Below the pieces are notes generated by a model. It did no database searches and was not told the origin of the DNA. It saw nothing but the letters and a program-made list of their open reading frames with translations. A stretch of 45,565 bases of DNA from Paenibacillus zanthoxyli JH29 (GTDB taxonomy: Bacteria; Bacillota; Bacilli; Paenibacillales; Paenibacillaceae). The position numbers were made by a program, and so were the translations under genes. The stretch covers positions 1 to 45,565 of the forward strand of contig NZ_ASSD01000397.1 in NCBI RefSeq assembly GCF_000520715.1, given 5' to 3'. Below are positions 1 through 7,533 of the stretch, piece by piece. How positions within the stretch are numbered: the first letter of the stretch is position 1; each line of letters starts with the position of its first letter.

Positions 1-826
1 TATCCGCCTCCGGGATACCCGTAATCTCGGCCACCTTGTCCGGCGGATAATCTTCCAGAAATTCAGGCATGCTCTCAAAGCCCGATGTGAACTCGGCGAT
101 GAAGGCCGGGTCTGTATGGCCGTTCTTTACAAGCAGATGCAGCAGGCCGTTAAGCAGGGCGAGGTCCGTTCCGGGCCTGATTTGCATGAAAAGATGCGCT
201 TTCTCAGCGGTAGCGGTACGGCGGGGGTCGACGACAATCAGCTTCGCTCCCGCTTTAACCCGGTCCATCAGCCGGAGGAACAGAATCGGATGACAGTCGG
301 CCATATTGGCTCCGATCACGAAGAACAAATCGGTGGTATCCATATCCTGATAAGATCCCGGAGGCCCATCCGCTCCAAGTGAAAGCTTGTAGCCGATGCC
401 CGCGCTCGCCATGCAAAGACGAGAATTGGATTCGATGTTATTGGTCCGGATGAAGCCCTTAGCGAGCTTGTTGATCAGATATTGGGCCTCCAGCGACATT
501 TGACCCGAGACATAGAAGGAGAGCCCGTCCGGGCCGTGTTCGTCAAGAATCGCACGGAGCCGCTTGGCCGTATCGCTGATGGCCTCATTCATACCGACTT
601 TAACTGGCTGAGCCTTTCGGACCTGGCGGCTGTAGGCATATTCCATACGCCCCGATTCAGTGATAGCTAAGGCGGCAGTGCTGCCTTTCGTACACAGTCT
701 GCCGAAATTGGTAGGATGCTCTTTATCTCCGGTGAGCTTGACAACGCGGTTACCGGATACTTCAAGTATGATTCCGCAGCCGACGCCGCAGTAAGGGCAG
801 ACACTTTTTACTTTTTTCGTTGTCAT
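1..826 (-). CDS. Assimilatory nitrate reductase catalytic subunit, N-terminal part (cut by window edge)
   Basis: Molybdopterin oxidoreductase of the NarB/NasA-reductase type, which reduces nitrate to nitrite in the cytoplasm. Only the first 275 codons are in the window and no stop is reached. The start is the ATG at 826 with a GGGGGTGA ribosome site about 8 bases upstream. A 4Fe-4S motif is visible: C10, C13 and C17 (CPYCGVGC) and C45 in LCTKG. It is followed by the conserved region with IGANMADCHP and VVDPRRT expected for binding the bis-MGD cofactor. It lies 34 bases after narK on the same strand, so the two are probably co-transcribed. Formate dehydrogenase alpha subunits share these motifs, but the adjacent nitrate transporter favours nitrate reductase. 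The usual gene name (nasC, narB or nasA) varies between organisms, so none is given. Confidence 0.85.
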   Translation of the reverse strand, partial: MTTKKVKSVCPYCGVGCGIILEVSGNRVVKLTGDKEHPTNFGRLCTKGSTAALAITESGRMEYAYSRQVRKAQPVKVGMNEAISDTAKRLRAILDEHGPDGLSFYVSGQMSLEAQYLINKLAKGFIRTNNIESNSRLCMASAGIGYKLSLGADGPPGSYQDMDTTDLFFVIGANMADCHPILFLRLMDRVKAGAKLIVVDPRRTATAEKAHLFMQIRPGTDLALLNGLLHLLVKNGHTDPAFIAEFTSGFESMPEFLEDYPPDKVAEITGIPEAD

Positions 827-860
827 GTACATTCACCCCCACCGAAGTTTTCTTTAATCT

Positions 861-2093
861 TTAGAAATTGACCCCGGATTCCGCTTTGGCCCAAGTTTTT
901 CTCCAGGAACGTGTTACCGCGTAAAAAATAAGCGTCGTCAATAATACGATGGAACCTACAACGAGAAATCCTGTGACCTGGGAGCCTGTGGATTGCTTCA
1001 GCGGGCCGAGAACGTACGTAGGCAGTAAATATCCTCCCAAACCTCCGGCGGCGCCGACGATTCCCGTAATAACTCCAATTTCACTGGAGAAACGCTGAGG
1101 GATAATCTGGAATACCGATCCGTTCCCCATACCAAGGCAGGCCATCATCACACTGGTATAAAGAAGCATCACAAGGAATGAAGAAGGCATGGTAGCAATA
1201 GCAAAGGCGCACACGGAAATCACACTGTACAAAATCACGAGGAGACGCATGCCGCCAATTTTGTCCGCGATCCATCCGCCGAGAGGCCGGAAGAAGCTGC
1301 CAGCAACGACGGTAATGGTAACCAGGTAACCTACCTGTACTTTGGTTAAACCGCCGGGATGCGCGCCATCGCCGTACACATCATAGAAGAAAATGCTCGC
1401 ATAGTTGGCAAAGCCCACAAAACCGCCAAAGGTAATGGCATAGAACATCGAGAACCACCACGTATCCGCATGCTTGAAGACACTGAGGTAATTCTTCAAT
1501 GGTTTAGGCGCAGGGGCATTCGGAGCGTCTTTAACCAAAATAGCGTACACGATCATAACCAGAATGAGCGGAATCATGGCGATGCCAAAAACATTGTGCC
1601 ACCCGTAAGCCTGGGCGATCTGCGGCCCGAAAAAGGTGGCCAAGGCCGTTCCGCTGTTGCCCGCTCCGGCAATGCCCATTGCAAGTCCCTGATACTGCGG
1701 GGGGTACCAGCGGCTGGCCAGGGAGAGCGATACGGCAAAGCTTGCGCCCGCGAAGCCGAGCAGGAAGCCGATCATATGAATCTCCTGCAGGCTGGTTCCG
1801 CCGAGCCACCCCCACAGAAGAGGAATAAGGGTAAGGCCCATTCCGGTAAGGCCTGCTTTTTTACAGCCAATACGGTCTGCCAATATTCCCATCGGGATCC
1901 GGAACACCGAACCGCCCAGAATCGGAATCGCAACCATCGTAGCTTTTTGGGTATCCGTTAGACCGAAATCCTTGGTTATGTAGAGCGATAAAGCTCCGCA
2001 CAGCACCCAAATCATAAAGCTTACATCAAAATATAAAAAAGCTGACAATAAACTCGGGGAATGACCGGCCTTGCGAAAACCTTTTGCTTCCAT
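861..2093 (-). CDS. narK: Nitrate/nitrite MFS transporter (NarK/NasA family)
   Basis: Major facilitator protein of 410 residues with about twelve hydrophobic segments, expected to import nitrate (or exchange nitrite) across the cytoplasmic membrane. Both nitrate-signature regions of the family are visible: an AGAGNSGTA stretch after RWYPPQYQG near residues 125-150, and a GAAGGLGG stretch after GMGNGSVFQ near residues 320-350. The length matches the single-unit NarK/NasA form. The ATG at 2093 has an AAGGAGGAA ribosome site about 7 bases upstream. The gene leads the nitrate operon and lies behind a long structured leader with a GlnR box at the promoter, so nitrogen status and probably nitrate or nitrite control it. 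The divergent neighbour is a DUF116 protein. Confidence 0.92.
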   Translation of the reverse strand: MEAKGFRKAGHSPSLLSAFLYFDVSFMIWVLCGALSLYITKDFGLTDTQKATMVAIPILGGSVFRIPMGILADRIGCKKAGLTGMGLTLIPLLWGWLGGTSLQEIHMIGFLLGFAGASFAVSLSLASRWYPPQYQGLAMGIAGAGNSGTALATFFGPQIAQAYGWHNVFGIAMIPLILVMIVYAILVKDAPNAPAPKPLKNYLSVFKHADTWWFSMFYAITFGGFVGFANYASIFFYDVYGDGAHPGGLTKVQVGYLVTITVVAGSFFRPLGGWIADKIGGMRLLVILYSVISVCAFAIATMPSSFLVMLLYTSVMMACLGMGNGSVFQIIPQRFSSEIGVITGIVGAAGGLGGYLLPTYVLGPLKQSTGSQVTGFLVVGSIVLLTTLIFYAVTRSWRKTWAKAESGVNF

Positions 2094-2224
2094 CTGTAAC
2101 TTCCTCCTTTTAATGGATAAACCGCTGATTTGTTGGGGACTTGCGGGTTGGCGCGGATTGTTCGAGTTTTGCTGCTGTTGCTGCTAACATCGCCTCCTTG
2201 TAAGAGTACATGCATGGCAAAAAA

Positions 2225-2272
2225 GGGCCGACTGACAGAACCCGCAAAACTGCGGATTTCGTTAATCGGCCC
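2225..2272 (-). terminator. Intrinsic terminator inside the narK leader
   Basis: Read on the minus strand, arms GGGCCGA and TCGGCCC enclose an inner CCGCA/TGCGG hairpin and are followed at once by six T residues (2224-2219). It lies about 130 bases before the narK start and downstream of the promoter, so it would stop transcription before the gene unless disrupted. Confidence 0.88.
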
Positions 2273-2303
2273 CGTTGCCAATGCAGCCACATCATTGTGA
2301 CTG
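2265..2303 (-). promoter_or_regulatory. Two-hairpin ANTAR-type antiterminator RNA
   Basis: Minus strand, two consecutive hairpins one base apart, each with a six-base loop. P1 (2303-2284) has arms CAGTCAC and GTGGCTG and loop AATGAT. P2 (2282-2265) has arms ATTGGC and GCCGAT and loop AACGGG. Both loops have A at position 1 and G at position 4, the known signature of ANTAR protein targets. The 3' arm of P2 is also the 5' arm of the terminator at 2225-2272, so forming P2 excludes the terminator. No ANTAR protein gene is in this window. Confidence 0.8.
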
Positions 2304-2420
2304 ACATATAAATTGTAAGAATAGCAGTACGACAATCCATCCGGCCACAGCATTGTGCGGATCGACTGTTCTGCACCTGAGTTGACACACTATTGTGCCG
2401 CCTAAAAATCTTATAATGCC

Positions 2421-2449
2421 AATATAATTTGCTTTTGAAGCAATGTCAA
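2421..2449 (-). promoter_or_regulatory. Sigma-A promoter of narK operon
   Basis: Minus strand -35 TTGACA (2449-2444) and -10 TATATT (2426-2421) with a 17-base spacer. The predicted start near 2414 gives a leader of about 320 bases. The -35 lies within the GlnR/TnrA box. Confidence 0.75.
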
Positions 2450-2460
2450 TAATAATAACA
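2444..2460. promoter_or_regulatory. GlnR/TnrA box
   Basis: TGTCA, seven bases, TAACA: an exact match to the TGTNA-N7-TNACA consensus of the MerR-family nitrogen regulators GlnR and TnrA. It overlaps the -35 of the narK promoter (centre near -38), a position that suits repression more than activation. It could also serve the divergent DUF116 gene, whose start is 169 bases away. Confidence 0.8.
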
Positions 2461-2581
2461 TAAAAATTTTAAATAATTAATGTCCATGTTGTTTTATTAT
2501 ATTTTCGAAATCCATACGGTATGTAAACTGACATGCATTATCTGGAAACGCATTCCTTAATCACACGTACTAGCTTGTAGG

Positions 2582-2597
2582 AACAGTGTACATTGTT
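2582..2597. promoter_or_regulatory. Palindrome upstream of the DUF116 gene
   Basis: AACAgTGTACAtTGTT, a 16-base inverted repeat with only one non-matching pair, lies 31 bases before the chosen start of the DUF116 gene and just before a TATATAT stretch that may be its -10. It is operator-like; the binding protein is unknown. Apart from this and the narK control elements, I see nothing else in 2094-2628 except a weak 26-codon frame discussed under rejected items. Confidence 0.4.
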
Positions 2598-2628
2598 ACT
2601 GACTATATATAAGCTGGGGGTGATCCGG

Positions 2629-3795
2629 GTGAGTGGGACAACTACAGAGACGTTAACCTACTCCTTATTCGGCGACAGTGGGGATACGGATAAATATTAT
2701 GCGGATGCGGCCGCTTTTACCGATGAGGTCATGGAAAGGATGCAAGAAGAAGAACAGACTATTGAAGATTTTGGCCGTTACGTTGCAGAAAATAATCTGA
2801 AGCCGTTCGACTCTGCAGTGTATGCGCTGGAGTTCCTTATGATTGGTGTGCTGTGGAGAGTATACGGACGAAGGGCAGCGGCAGGAAGTGTATGTATGGG
2901 CAAGCTGCTATCCTCCCTTTACAGTATGAGAAACCGAAGTGCAGGTGCAAAAATCGCGGTAGACCGGTTGAAGGGGATTGCCGGAACAACCGTCTTGGCA
3001 AGAAGCAGAAGGCTTGCAGGCTCGATTAATTTAAGCCTATTTAGGAGGCTGATCGGCTGGCTGCGGGCAAGCGGAGAATTTGGGCCGGTGAGCAAACGCT
3101 TGGCGGTCTGGTTGGAGTTTTTGAACAGTAAGCTGCCAAGTGAAAGCGAAAACATGCTGTTAAGAGCTGAACGGCTCGGCTTCTGGTTTGAACGGAGGAG
3201 CAGGGAGCGGCTGGGATGCTACACGCCTGGGGTAGATGCTTATATTGTCAACAACCGTCAACGGCTGAAATGGAAAGAAAACCGGATCTTCTGCAGCCGT
3301 GAACGGGTGGAATATCATTTGAATATGGTGGGCGCGGAGATCATGAACCGGGCGTTTCGCAGCGGCTTCTCGGCAACCAAAGACAAGAGAGTGTTCCTTC
3401 CCGTCTGCATGCGGCATAAATCAAGTGAAGCCTGCAAAGCGGTAAAAGAAGGAGAGGGGTATCTGTGCAGAAGCTGTTCCAAGGTGTGTCAGGTTAATCT
3501 CATCACGGCTATGGCTAAAAAGTACGGCTGTAAAGTGGTGATCATCCCGCATGCCTCCACGGCGTTCGGACATCGGCGCATCCGGGAGGGGGAGGTGGGG
3601 ATTGTTGGCATTGCTTGCGTGCTGAATCTCATCTCAGGAGGATATAAAGCGAAAGAAATGGGATATGAGCCCCAGTGTGTGCTGCTCCATTATTCGGGCT
3701 GCATCCAGCATTGGCATCCAAAGGGTATCAGGACGACTATTGATCTGAACCGTTTAGAAGAAATTCTGAAGACCGGGCAGTACTTCGATTCCTGA
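2629..3795 (+). CDS. DUF116 family protein
   Basis: Cytoplasmic protein of about 388 residues. The C-terminal half carries the cysteine-rich DUF116 pattern: a conserved LPVCMRH, then CRSCSKVCQVN, which suggests a metal or Fe-S site, followed by VGIACVLNLISGG. The N-terminal half has no recognisable domain and contains a hydrophobic segment (AVYALEFLMIGVLWRV). I chose the GTG at 2629 because GGGGGTGAT lies 5 bases upstream; the frame is open back to a TTG at 2593, which has no ribosome site. DUF116 proteins are known only as uncharacterised, sometimes near lipoate-ligase-like genes. It is divergent from the nitrate operon, and a functional link is not established. Confidence 0.75.
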   Translation: MSGTTTETLTYSLFGDSGDTDKYYADAAAFTDEVMERMQEEEQTIEDFGRYVAENNLKPFDSAVYALEFLMIGVLWRVYGRRAAAGSVCMGKLLSSLYSMRNRSAGAKIAVDRLKGIAGTTVLARSRRLAGSINLSLFRRLIGWLRASGEFGPVSKRLAVWLEFLNSKLPSESENMLLRAERLGFWFERRSRERLGCYTPGVDAYIVNNRQRLKWKENRIFCSRERVEYHLNMVGAEIMNRAFRSGFSATKDKRVFLPVCMRHKSSEACKAVKEGEGYLCRSCSKVCQVNLITAMAKKYGCKVVIIPHASTAFGHRRIREGEVGIVGIACVLNLISGGYKAKEMGYEPQCVLLHYSGCIQHWHPKGIRTTIDLNRLEEILKTGQYFDS

Positions 3796-3863
3796 ATACC
3801 CAAGAATTCATAAAAAGCTTGCATATCCTAAAATTGTATCAAATTACAAAGGAGGGTTAATCC

Positions 3864-3968
3864 ATGAGCGATTATGGAGTCAAAGGCTATGGCGGCTTTA
3901 CGTCGGCAAATGCGATCTTGGTTCTCTTTATCCTGTTGGTTATTATTTTGAAAGCCTGCATTTTCTAA
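3864..3968 (+). CDS. YjcZ-type tiny spore membrane protein
   Basis: A 34-residue protein: a glycine/tyrosine-rich start (MSDYGVKGYGGF), then a hydrophobic segment (ANAILVLFILLVIIL) ending in KACIF. This layout matches the YjcZ/tiny transmembrane family of sporulating bacilli, whose members are made in the mother cell or found in spores. An AAGGAGGG ribosome site lies 7 bases before the ATG. It is a single gene on the plus strand that converges with the deacetylase gene. Function beyond sporulation association is unknown. Confidence 0.8.
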   Translation: MSDYGVKGYGGFTSANAILVLFILLVIILKACIF

Positions 3969-3984
3969 TTGCTCTACTCCCGTA

Positions 3985-4770
3985 TCACTTCCGCCGGCAT
4001 GCAAGCTGGCGGATTTTTTCACAATCGGCGGAAATCGAATGCTCAGATAAGCGTATCAATTCCGATACCGTAACAAAACGGTAGCCCCTCTTTTTTAACT
4101 CAGGTAAAATAAGCTTGAGAGCTTGTCTGGTTTGTGATTGTCCGTGGACATGGTCATGGAAAAGCACGATGTCGCCATTATGCGTATTGCGTAGTACCTT
4201 GTTCACAATCTTGTACACCCCCGGGCAGTTCCAGTCTTTCGTATCCTGATGCCAGGACCATAAAATCGGCTTTAGGCCCATGCTGTTGGAGATGTTTATC
4301 AAGGTTTCATCGTACATTCCTCCCGGCGGACGGAACAGCTTGCTGTGTCTGCTCGTGATTTTAATAATCTCATTTTCCGTTAATTCCAGTTCCTTCTGAA
4401 CCTGCTTCCGGGAAATAGGCTTTTTAAAGTAAACATGATTGTAAGTATGGTTCGCCAGTTCATGCCCCTCGGCAATAACCCGTCTAGCTACGTCAGGGTA
4501 AGAGGCAAGACGCTTTCCAATGGCAAAAAAGGTGCATTTGGCATCATACTGGTTCAGCACGTCCAGAATTTGCTCCGTCTCCAAGGGGTCCGGGCCGTCA
4601 TCAAAGGTCAATGCGATGACTTTTTGGTTGGTATGTACCTCCCAGATCATGTCTCCCCGTTGTTCGTAGTACTGCCGGTTCTTTTTTACGGCGGGATGGC
4701 CTAAAGCGGTATTGGTTAAGCATAGTAGAAGCGCAAGTGATGCGGCAACCATTCGCAAGCCTGTTCTCAT
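3985..4770 (-). CDS. Secreted polysaccharide deacetylase (NodB domain)
   Basis: Protein of 261 residues with an N-terminal signal sequence (MRTGLRMVAASLALLLCL, likely cut near ALG/HPA), so it acts on the outside of the membrane. All NodB motifs are visible: TFDDGPDP with the catalytic and metal aspartates, HTYNH supplying the two metal histidines, RPPGG, the DTKDW region, and LFHDH near the end. It should remove acetyl groups from N-acetylated cell-wall glycans; peptidoglycan or spore-cortex sugars are most likely. I start it at the ATG at 4770, which has AAGGTGAA 5 bases upstream; the frame extends to a TTG at 4809 with no ribosome site. Confidence 0.88.
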   Translation of the reverse strand: MRTGLRMVAASLALLLCLTNTALGHPAVKKNRQYYEQRGDMIWEVHTNQKVIALTFDDGPDPLETEQILDVLNQYDAKCTFFAIGKRLASYPDVARRVIAEGHELANHTYNHVYFKKPISRKQVQKELELTENEIIKITSRHSKLFRPPGGMYDETLINISNSMGLKPILWSWHQDTKDWNCPGVYKIVNKVLRNTHNGDIVLFHDHVHGQSQTRQALKLILPELKKRGYRFVTVSELIRLSEHSISADCEKIRQLACRRK

Positions 4771-4832
4771 TCGATTCACCTTTTTTATTATTAGAGTGCT
4801 TATGGACAAGGTGAATTATTCATAAATGCGTT

Positions 4833-4869
4833 AAAGGACGTACTGAAAGAGTATCAGGGTACGTCCTTT
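4833..4869. terminator. Hairpin between YmaF and deacetylase genes
   Basis: Perfect 11-base arms AAAGGACGTAC and GTACGTCCTTT around 15 bases. It follows the YmaF gene on the minus strand and probably ends its transcript, though the T tract is short on either strand. Confidence 0.65.
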
Positions 4870-4886
4870 ATTTTGAGCATTTTTTA

Positions 4887-5273
4887 TTACCTGCTAATTT
4901 CGTTACCCGTCTTCCCGCAATAGGCATGACAATGAGGACGACTGCCGTTGATTGTCGTGTATCCCTCAAACTTATGATAGTGTCCGCCACCAGGAAGATC
5001 AATGGCTGGTCCGGTTACTCCCTGAATGAGGTGGGTATGATGTTGATTTACTGATGTAACGGTATGATATTTGTGTACATGAGGCACACCAGTAGGGGCA
5101 GGAGAAGTACAACCGGCATATTCATGACAATGTCCGTCATCTATAGAGGTTTCACCAGAAAAGGCATGGACATGGATTGGACAGCCATTCCAAGAGGTTA
5201 TATAAAGCTTGTGTGAATGTTGATCATCGTCATCTCCAGAATCCACTACAAATCCAGTAACAGGAATTTTCAT
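4887..5273 (-). CDS. YmaF family histidine-rich protein
   Basis: A 128-residue protein very rich in histidine, with repeated H-x-H elements (HSHKLY, HVHAFSGETS, HCHEYAGCTS, HVHKYH, HHTHLI, HYHKFEGYT, HCHAYCGKTG). This pattern is typical of the YmaF family of Bacillus, whose role is unknown. The histidine pairs and scattered cysteines suggest metal binding. There is no signal peptide or membrane segment. The start is the ATG at 5273 with AAGGAG 5 bases upstream; an in-frame ATG or alternative start 6 codons earlier lacks a site. The divergent gene encodes a cation exporter, so a shared metal theme is possible but unproven. Confidence 0.78.
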   Translation of the reverse strand: MKIPVTGFVVDSGDDDDQHSHKLYITSWNGCPIHVHAFSGETSIDDGHCHEYAGCTSPAPTGVPHVHKYHTVTSVNQHHTHLIQGVTGPAIDLPGGGHYHKFEGYTTINGSRPHCHAYCGKTGNEISR

Positions 5274-5493
5274 TGCGGCTCCTTTCGTCAAGCGAAGTAT
5301 AGTTATGAAATTAGTTTATGGTGAATCAGGAACCATGAAACGGCTGATACCCATAAAATAAAACGAAACAACAATTTACTGATAGCCGGTAAAAAGGTTG
5401 CCCTAGACCCACAGCGTATTCGTTTGGTAATATCTATAAAACGACGGATTGGTCATGCTAAGTTGTACAATCCGCCAAATATGAAAAAAGGTT

Positions 5494-6396
5494 GTGTTAG
5501 GTTTGAATGGTTCAAAAACTGCTTTTTTATCTGTGCTTAGCAACACTTTTATCGTCGTACTAAAGCTCATTGTTGGTATTGTAACGGGCTCTGTAGCAGT
5601 CGTTTCTGAAGCGATCCACTCATCCTTAGATTTGGCTGCTTCTTTGATTGCTTTTTTCTCGGTTCGTTTTTCTAGCCGTTCCGCAGATAAAACCCACCCT
5701 TATGGACATGGAAAAATGGAGAATATTTCGGGAACCATTGAAACCTTGCTTATTTTTGCAGCAGGGATATGGATTATTTATGAGTGTGTCCATAAAATAT
5801 TAAACCCTACAGCTATTGAACTTCCTTTTTTGGGAATCATCGTAATGGTTGTGGGGGCGGGGATTAATTATATGGTTGCAAGAAGAGTACAGAAGGCAGC
5901 AATAGAGAATCATTCTGTCGCTATGAAATCTAATTCCTTACATCTGCTCACTGATGTGTTCACATCCTTGGGGGTTGCAGTCAGTTTATTATTGGTTACC
6001 GTAACAGGCTGGACCATTTTAGACCCTATTATCGGAATGATTCTGGCCCTTTATATTATGAGAGAAGCATATAAGCTGCTGAAGGAATCATTCCCTCCTT
6101 TGCTTGATGCCAGTTTGACCGAAGAAGAAGAAAAAGAAATTCTGCGTGTCATCCACTCATATAAAGAAAAATACATTGAAGTTCATGATTTTCGCACGCG
6201 GCGGTCAGGTCCGGAGGAATATGTAGACTTTCATCTTGTGGTACCCTCCATTATGGAGATCGAAGCCGCGCATCACCTGTGCGATGAGATTGAACAGGCT
6301 ATCAAAATGAAATTTGATCATGCCCAAGTATTAATTCATGTCGAGCCCGAGCACGAACGGCTGGCGGGTAAGAGCATAGAACATTACAGCAGGTAA
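5494..6396 (+). CDS. Cation diffusion facilitator (CDF) metal exporter
   Basis: Membrane protein of about 300 residues that should export a divalent cation (zinc, manganese, iron or cobalt) in exchange for protons. Six hydrophobic segments are present in the first 200 residues. The two metal-site motifs are seen: SEAIHSSLD in segment 2 and SNSLHLLTD in segment 5. HPYGHGKMEN follows segment 2, and a C-terminal cytoplasmic domain carries HDFRTRRSG and HVEPE. The HSSLD/HLLTD pairing resembles the FieF/MamM-like group rather than the His-rich ZitB/CzcD group, so iron or manganese is possible. The start is uncertain: GTG at 5494 or TTG at 5503, both near AAAAAAGG. Confidence 0.87.
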   Translation: MLGLNGSKTAFLSVLSNTFIVVLKLIVGIVTGSVAVVSEAIHSSLDLAASLIAFFSVRFSSRSADKTHPYGHGKMENISGTIETLLIFAAGIWIIYECVHKILNPTAIELPFLGIIVMVVGAGINYMVARRVQKAAIENHSVAMKSNSLHLLTDVFTSLGVAVSLLLVTVTGWTILDPIIGMILALYIMREAYKLLKESFPPLLDASLTEEEEKEILRVIHSYKEKYIEVHDFRTRRSGPEEYVDFHLVVPSIMEIEAAHHLCDEIEQAIKMKFDHAQVLIHVEPEHERLAGKSIEHYSR

Positions 6397-6410
6397 GGAT
6401 ACACCAAATA

Positions 6411-6437
6411 AGCCAGGGGAATTCTCCCCTGGCTTTT
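6411..6437 (+). terminator. Terminator after the CDF gene
   Basis: Arms AGCCAGGGGA and TCCCCTGGCT with an ATTC loop, then TTTTGTG. It begins 14 bases after the stop of the exporter gene. Confidence 0.88.
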
Positions 6438-6451
6438 GTGTGCGGATCTCG

Positions 6452-6649
6452 TTAGCGGAGTAATCTAGAAAGCAGAATAATCTCTGCCAACCGAATGATG
6501 AGTCTTCTTCTGCGCCCTCTAATGATGCTGCTAAGGATAAGAAAATCCGTACCAACCGACAGAAGAGTTCCTGTAAAAGTACTGCCCGTGGTTGAAACCA
6601 GTACGGATTTTCCCCGAAGTAATTTGGCTTTTTTCCGGAATGATGACAT
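6452..6649 (-). CDS. Small basic protein with an Sm-like sequence pattern
   Basis: A 65-residue protein. A central stretch, GKSVLVSTTGSTFTGTLLSV followed by GTDFLILSS, then an arginine block (RGRRRRL) and IIRLAEIILL, follows the strand pattern of Sm/LSm or DUF2642-like small beta-barrels. I start it at the ATG at 6649; GAAAGGGG lies about 12 bases upstream, which is rather far, and the frame extends to a TTG at 6691. It converges with the CDF gene. RNA binding is a guess from the fold pattern and basic charge only; the gene could also be a small spore-coat-type protein. Confidence 0.55.
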   Translation of the reverse strand: MSSFRKKAKLLRGKSVLVSTTGSTFTGTLLSVGTDFLILSSIIRGRRRRLIIRLAEIILLSRLLR

Positions 6650-6798
6650 GATCTTCAATTTCCCCTTTCTACCATTAATATAGGTACGCAATATATTATT
6701 CTCGGATTATAGAACTTGAAAGGGACAACTGCGCATCACTATCCAAATTACTATTATGTGTACTGCTCCGGGATTCGGTCATCACCACCAAAAAAAGG

Positions 6799-6841
6799 AA
6801 CCCGCCTCAGCAGCCGTTGTGCGCGGTCCGCGGGGCGGGTT
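6799..6841 (-). terminator. Terminator after bcrC
   Basis: Minus strand arms AACCCGCC and GGCGGGTT with a GC-rich interior, followed by CCTTTTTTT. It starts 23 bases after the bcrC stop. Confidence 0.8.
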
Positions 6842-6863
6842 TGTTGAACCGATCGAGGTCAAA

Positions 6864-7439
6864 TTATTTTCGGGATAAGATAGGCAGTACGGATATGATT
6901 TTGTCATAAATTCGGATTAACAAGTTGGGAACGGGATCTAGGCGGGAGCGCATTTCATAAACCAAAAAGCTGGTAAGAGCGGATAGTACGGCTGCGCCTG
7001 CAATATCTCCGGGATAATGTACACCGACATACACACGAGCGAATCCAGTCAAGCACGCCATTGCTAAGGAAATTGCTCCCCATTTCCGGTTTACGAAAAA
7101 GAGGCTGAACGCGAGTGAAAAGGCGAGCGTGGAATGATCGCTTGGAAAGGAAGTATCCGCACTATGCGGAATCAACTGATGCACAATATGGTTTGCAAAT
7201 GGACGTGGTTCATTGACTTCGGGAGATATCAAAATAGCTGCTAATAATAGGGCTATCACGGCGGACAGACAAGCGTAGAATACGGACCGCTGATGTTGTT
7301 CCTTATGGGTAAACCATAAAACGCCAAGCATAACGATCATTAGCCATACAATATCCTGTGCAAAAAACTCCATTAAATCATCAATCCAATCCCATTGCCC
7401 GGCAAACCCGTTAATAATCTGAAATAACTGATAGTTCAT
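6864..7439 (-). CDS. bcrC: Undecaprenyl-diphosphatase, PAP2 type (BcrC-like)
   Basis: Membrane phosphatase of 191 residues that recycles the lipid carrier undecaprenyl diphosphate and thereby protects against bacitracin. The three PAP2 motifs are present: NEPRP with R79, PSDH at 99-102, and RVYVGVHYPGD with R135, H141 and D145. About five hydrophobic segments fit the family. The ATG at 7439 follows AAGGGTGAGAG on the minus strand, and a TATAAT at 7477-7472 may be its -10. A second, unrelated enzyme for the same reaction (UppP) is 3.5 kb away, so both known classes are encoded close together. Confidence 0.88.
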   Translation of the reverse strand: MNYQLFQIINGFAGQWDWIDDLMEFFAQDIVWLMIVMLGVLWFTHKEQHQRSVFYACLSAVIALLLAAILISPEVNEPRPFANHIVHQLIPHSADTSFPSDHSTLAFSLAFSLFFVNRKWGAISLAMACLTGFARVYVGVHYPGDIAGAAVLSALTSFLVYEMRSRLDPVPNLLIRIYDKIISVLPILSRK

Positions 7440-7504
7440 AAGTCTCTCACCCTTACTATTAATATTTCAGTATTATAGTCCGCAAATATTAATGATTTCT
7501 TAAA

Positions 7505-7526
7505 TTAATAAATTGTTAAGAAGTGC
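7505..7526 (+). promoter_or_regulatory. Response-regulator direct repeat, copy C (orphaned)
   Basis: TTAATAAATTG directly followed by TTAAGAAGTGC: two half sites with an 11-base period, nearly identical to copies A and B. Those copies have a TATACT -10 element 24 bases after the start of the second repeat; here that position reads TGATCC, so the promoter has been lost. The copy lies just before a remnant gene. Confidence 0.6.
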
Positions 7527-7533
7527 TTCGTGA

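Noticed and set aside
1359..1961. A 200-codon plus-strand frame
   Set aside because: It is the shadow of the nitrate transporter on the other strand; its sequence has no domain and no ribosome site.
2110..2190. A 26-codon frame just after the narK leader terminator, ending directly before the narK ribosome site
   Set aside because: Its AGGAGG lies only two bases before the ATG, too close for normal initiation, and the sequence is low-complexity. A leader peptide remains possible but is not supported.
5292..5493. A metal riboswitch before the CDF exporter gene
   Set aside because: A hairpin (GGATT/AATCC) is present, but no conserved riboswitch core such as that of the yybP-ykoY family could be recognised.
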